NCBI GenBank assembly: GCA_012522795.1
Contig: JAAYJT010000001.1
Coordinates: 1-39,188 of the forward strand
DNA length: 39,188 nucleotides
Reading direction: 5' to 3'
Origin: Bacteroidales bacterium
GTDB lineage: Bacteria > Bacteroidota > Bacteroidia > Bacteroidales > JAAYJT01
Shown here: positions 36,758 to 39,188 of the stretch, piece after piece
Layout of the letters: each line of letters starts with the position of its first letter
How positions within the stretch are numbered: position 1 is the stretch's first letter
Position numbers and translations under genes: made by a program
The notes under the pieces: model-generated
Databases searched by the model: none
Told to the model about the DNA's origin: nothing
What the model saw: only the letters and a program-made list of their open reading frames with translations

Positions 36758-37801
36758 ATGAAAATCACTTTTAAAAAATTAAAGAAAGAAGCAGACTTAT
36801 TCTGTAAATTATCTACACTCAATGATTTAGCAGCTGTAATATCAGTGTCGAAAAATGAAATTTTATTAATGGCTTTCGAACCTGTGTATTATCATTTTAC
36901 CGTACCTAAATCTACCGGAGGACAAAGATATATCGAAGCACCTGATATAGAGCTAAAAAAAATACAAAGACGTTTAAATTATTTCTTGCAGAAAGTGTAT
37001 TACTTAAATCAAAGTCGGGCAGCACATGGATACATAATTTCTGTTATTGGTGAAAAGAATCCAAAGACTATTTTAAGCCAAGCAGAAAAACATCTTGGAG
37101 CAAACTATATGTTGAATGTTGATTTCTCTGATTTCTTTCATCAGATTAGCATTACTGATGTTAAAAACATATTCCAATGTTCACCTTTTAAATTCAACCA
37201 ATATGCGGCATATACTTTAGCCAAAATATGTTGTTATAAAGACCGATTGCCAATGGGCGCACCAACTTCACCGGTATTATCAAACTTTTATACACGCAGT
37301 TTAGACGAAGACCTTATAAAATGGTCAATGCCACAAAAAATAACTTATACACGCTTTGTGGATGACCTAAGTTTTTCATCACTTGATTCCCCCTTTAACA
37401 TAACGCATTATGAGCAAATTACTGAAATTACAAATAATTATGGATTAGTACTTAACCCTTCAAAAACTGTTTATTACGATATTAAGGATGAAAAAATAGT
37501 AACAGGATTAATTTTACGAGAAACTGTAGATATTTTACCCGAATTTTATGAAGAATTAGACAAAGATATTAACAGGTTAAAAGCTATTAATGAGGTAGTA
37601 TATATAACGGGAAAAATTCAAAAACCCCTGATGTTAAGTACATTCAAGCAAGAAGTAATGGGTAAAATAGCATTTATTGCTCAAATTGAAGGTAAAAATA
37701 GTCCTGAATATAATCATTATATGGAGAAGTATGAAGATGCCGAAGCTCCTGATGAGGAACTTTCTGTGCGTTGGACTAAGTTTGGTAATTATTTAATATA
37801 A
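36758..37801 (+). CDS. CRISPR-associated reverse transcriptase, retron-like
   Basis: A 347-residue standalone reverse transcriptase with the full motif series: LNVDFSDFFHQI (catalytic Asp122), LPMGAPTSPVLSN (164-176), YTRFVDDLSFSS (FVDD at 200-203), NPSKT (233-237) and VTGL (248-251). The APTSP, YTR-xDDLSFSS and VTGL patterns resemble retron-type enzymes more than group II intron enzymes. There is no fused Cas1, maturase or endonuclease domain. It is separated by 95 bases from the Cas6-like gene and lies 7 bases before cas1, so it may supply cDNA for spacer acquisition from RNA. A separate promoter in the 95-base gap is possible, but no clear -7 box is seen. Confidence 0.9.
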   Translation: MKITFKKLKKEADLFCKLSTLNDLAAVISVSKNEILLMAFEPVYYHFTVPKSTGGQRYIEAPDIELKKIQRRLNYFLQKVYYLNQSRAAHGYIISVIGEKNPKTILSQAEKHLGANYMLNVDFSDFFHQISITDVKNIFQCSPFKFNQYAAYTLAKICCYKDRLPMGAPTSPVLSNFYTRSLDEDLIKWSMPQKITYTRFVDDLSFSSLDSPFNITHYEQITEITNNYGLVLNPSKTVYYDIKDEKIVTGLILRETVDILPEFYEELDKDINRLKAINEVVYITGKIQKPLMLSTFKQEVMGKIAFIAQIEGKNSPEYNHYMEKYEDAEAPDEELSVRWTKFGNYLI

Positions 37802-37808
37802 AATTAAA

Positions 37809-38807
37809 ATGAAAGTACAACTTTATATTGATACCGCCCAAACCAAACTTAGTGTAAAAGATCGTTTGTTTTTTATTCAAAGTCCGCATCGTAACCAACA
37901 AATTAGTCCTTTGCGTATAGATAGTATAGCTATTACATCCGATGTTCAAATTAACTCTGCTGCAATAAAATTAGCAGCCTTAAATAATATCCCTATATTT
38001 TTTTATCAAAGAGAGGGGAAATTAATTGCACAACTACGAAGCCCTGTATTTTTAAAACATGCAGATCTACGTTATAAGCAATTGATTTTTATGAAAAGTG
38101 TCTATGGAAATAAATGGATAACTCAACAAATCATCCAAAAAATAAAGTTGCAATCCCTCACTATAAAGCGTTGGGCCAAAATACTCCCTTCAACTGCTTC
38201 AATTTTAGAAGAAAATATTTTAAAACTTGAAGATTATATTTCAGTTATCAAACTACTGGATGCCAAACAAATAAATCTTGATAAAACCATAATGGGATTA
38301 GAAGGCAACACTGCTCGCATTTACTATAAAAGCATTAATCTCATTATTCCGGAAGCCTATCGGTTTGAAAAAAGAAGCCGACAGCCTGGTGCTGATTATT
38401 TTAACGTAGTATTAAACTATCTTTATGGGTTAACATATGGAAAAGTTACAAAAGCACTTCATGCTGCTGGCTTAGATACATATGTGGGAGCGCTTCATAA
38501 AACAGCACATAAAGAAACTTTGGTTTTTGATTTTATTGAATCTTTTAGACCTATTGTTGACAGGCTGTTAATTGATACTTGTAATGAGCATCTGTGGCAA
38601 CCACAGCATTTTAACACTATTGAAGGAGGCTATTTGATAAATAAGGAAGGCAAAAAGCTACTTTTTACTTCTTATAGTGATTTTATAAAAAAAAGAATAA
38701 ACTGGAAACAAAAGGTAACTACCATAGAAAATCATATGTTTCATGAAGCCAGACGACTAAAAATAGAAATTGAAAATACTAAAATTCATGTATCTGATAT
38801 TTTATGA
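37809..38807 (+). CDS. cas1: CRISPR integrase Cas1
   Basis: Metal-dependent integrase that inserts new spacers with Cas2. Catalytic residues are visible as Glu165 in MGLEGNTARIYY, His230 in DTYVGALH, and Asp241/Glu244 in FDFIESFRP. The 332-residue length and the N-terminal beta domain (LYIDTAQTKLSVKDRLFFI) are standard. The gene follows the RT by 7 bases and overlaps cas2 by 20 bases, so RT, Cas1 and Cas2 form one adaptation unit. Confidence 0.95.
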   Translation: MKVQLYIDTAQTKLSVKDRLFFIQSPHRNQQISPLRIDSIAITSDVQINSAAIKLAALNNIPIFFYQREGKLIAQLRSPVFLKHADLRYKQLIFMKSVYGNKWITQQIIQKIKLQSLTIKRWAKILPSTASILEENILKLEDYISVIKLLDAKQINLDKTIMGLEGNTARIYYKSINLIIPEAYRFEKRSRQPGADYFNVVLNYLYGLTYGKVTKALHAAGLDTYVGALHKTAHKETLVFDFIESFRPIVDRLLIDTCNEHLWQPQHFNTIEGGYLINKEGKKLLFTSYSDFIKKRINWKQKVTTIENHMFHEARRLKIEIENTKIHVSDIL

Positions 38808-39078
38808 CATAGAAAAAAACAGTTTACGCAAGAAGATAGCTGATCTGTTACTTTATCATGGTTATATAAGGATACAGCTTTCAGTGTTTGCTGGAAATAT
38901 CAATCCTGAAAAACTCCACCTTTGGAAAAAGATATCATTGCTGATGAAAACCGAAGAAAACGATAAGGTATACTGTTTGAAAATAAATGACGATCATTTT
39001 CGGAATATAAAAAAAATTGGTACTTTTGACGCAGATATAGAGTTTATTCTGGGTACCAGAAAAAGTATGATTTTTTAG
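38788..39078 (+). CDS. cas2: CRISPR adaptation protein Cas2
   Basis: Small ferredoxin-fold protein that bridges Cas1 dimers. The start at 38788 gives 96 residues, MYLIFYDIEKNSLRKKIADL, with the conserved Asp7 after the first strand. YIRIQLSVFAG and the C-terminal EFILGTRKSMIF fit the family. An ATG at 38770 would add six residues and break the usual short N-terminus before the first strand. It overlaps the 3' end of cas1. Confidence 0.92.
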   Translation: MYLIFYDIEKNSLRKKIADLLLYHGYIRIQLSVFAGNINPEKLHLWKKISLLMKTEENDKVYCLKINDDHFRNIKKIGTFDADIEFILGTRKSMIF

Positions 39079-39082
39079 TCCA

Positions 39083-39188
39083 ATGATAAAAAAGGGCATA
39101 TTGCAAGGATGGGGAAAAGTAGTAAATAGCTTATTTTTAGATGATTATAAAATTAACGGGTCTAACCACTACGATAAATTAGAAACGA
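39083..39188 (+). CDS. partial ORF after cas2, unrecognised, cut by window end
   Basis: A frame opens four bases after the cas2 stop and stays open to the edge (35 codons: MIKKGILQGWGKVVNSLF, then LDDYKINGSNHYDKLET). Tight spacing and plausible amino-acid composition suggest a real gene in the same operon. I do not recognise the family. It could be a further accessory effector or a non-CRISPR gene. CRISPR repeats would have been expected around here but none are seen. Confidence 0.45.
   Translation, partial: MIKKGILQGWGKVVNSLFLDDYKINGSNHYDKLET

Overview
The window is a chromosomal segment from a Bacteroidota bacterium, most likely Bacteroidales or a close relative. The evidence is AT-rich DNA, promoters of the Bacteroidota type (TAnnTTTG at -7, sometimes with TTG about 18-19 bp upstream), Bacteroidota-specific families (GYDIA-type GHMP kinase, DUF4837 lipoprotein, Bacteroidota-type LptE, Fis-type sigma-54 regulators) and few Shine-Dalgarno sites. 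The species cannot be named from the sequence.

Region 1 (1-26280) is mostly housekeeping and mostly on the minus strand. The left edge holds a probable tRNA 3' end with a terminator, then a 46-codon ArsR-like remnant with its own promoter/operator palindrome. Next come adenine deaminase and a mevalonate cluster (class II HMG-CoA reductase, GYDIA kinase, diphosphomevalonate decarboxylase, mevalonate kinase). These are followed by groES-groEL, an envelope operon (sigma-54 regulator, lptE, TPR protein, secG), GAPDH, an M20 dipeptidase on the plus strand, a large OmpA/TPR outer-membrane protein, a SpoU RNA methyltransferase, two uncharacterised proteins, a degenerate NtrC-like regulator on the plus strand, a DUF2147 protein, a DUF4837 lipoprotein and a LysM lytic transglycosylase.

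Region 2 (26280-27147) is about 0.9 kb of gene-poor, decayed-looking DNA.

Region 3 (27148 to the right edge) is a type III-B CRISPR-Cas operon on the plus strand behind one good promoter. Its order is DEDDh exonuclease, CorA-like membrane effector (interrupted by an in-frame TAA), one-TM coiled-coil protein, cmr1, cas10/cmr2 (no HD domain, GGED cyclase-like motif), cmr3, cmr4, cmr5, cmr6, a Cas6-like RAMP, a retron-like reverse transcriptase, cas1, cas2, and an unrecognised ORF cut by the window end. No repeat-spacer array is visible.

By comparison with CorA-linked type III-B systems such as that of Bacteroides fragilis, a working model is as follows. Target RNA bound by the Cmr complex would trigger Cas10 to make a nucleotide messenger (SAM-AMP in the known case). 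The messenger would act on the CorA membrane effector, and the DEDDh exonuclease is a candidate off-switch. RT-Cas1-Cas2 could acquire spacers from RNA. The points most worth a second look are the split corA, the unknown coiled-coil membrane protein, the DEDDh gene, the retron-like RT and the unknown gene after cas2.
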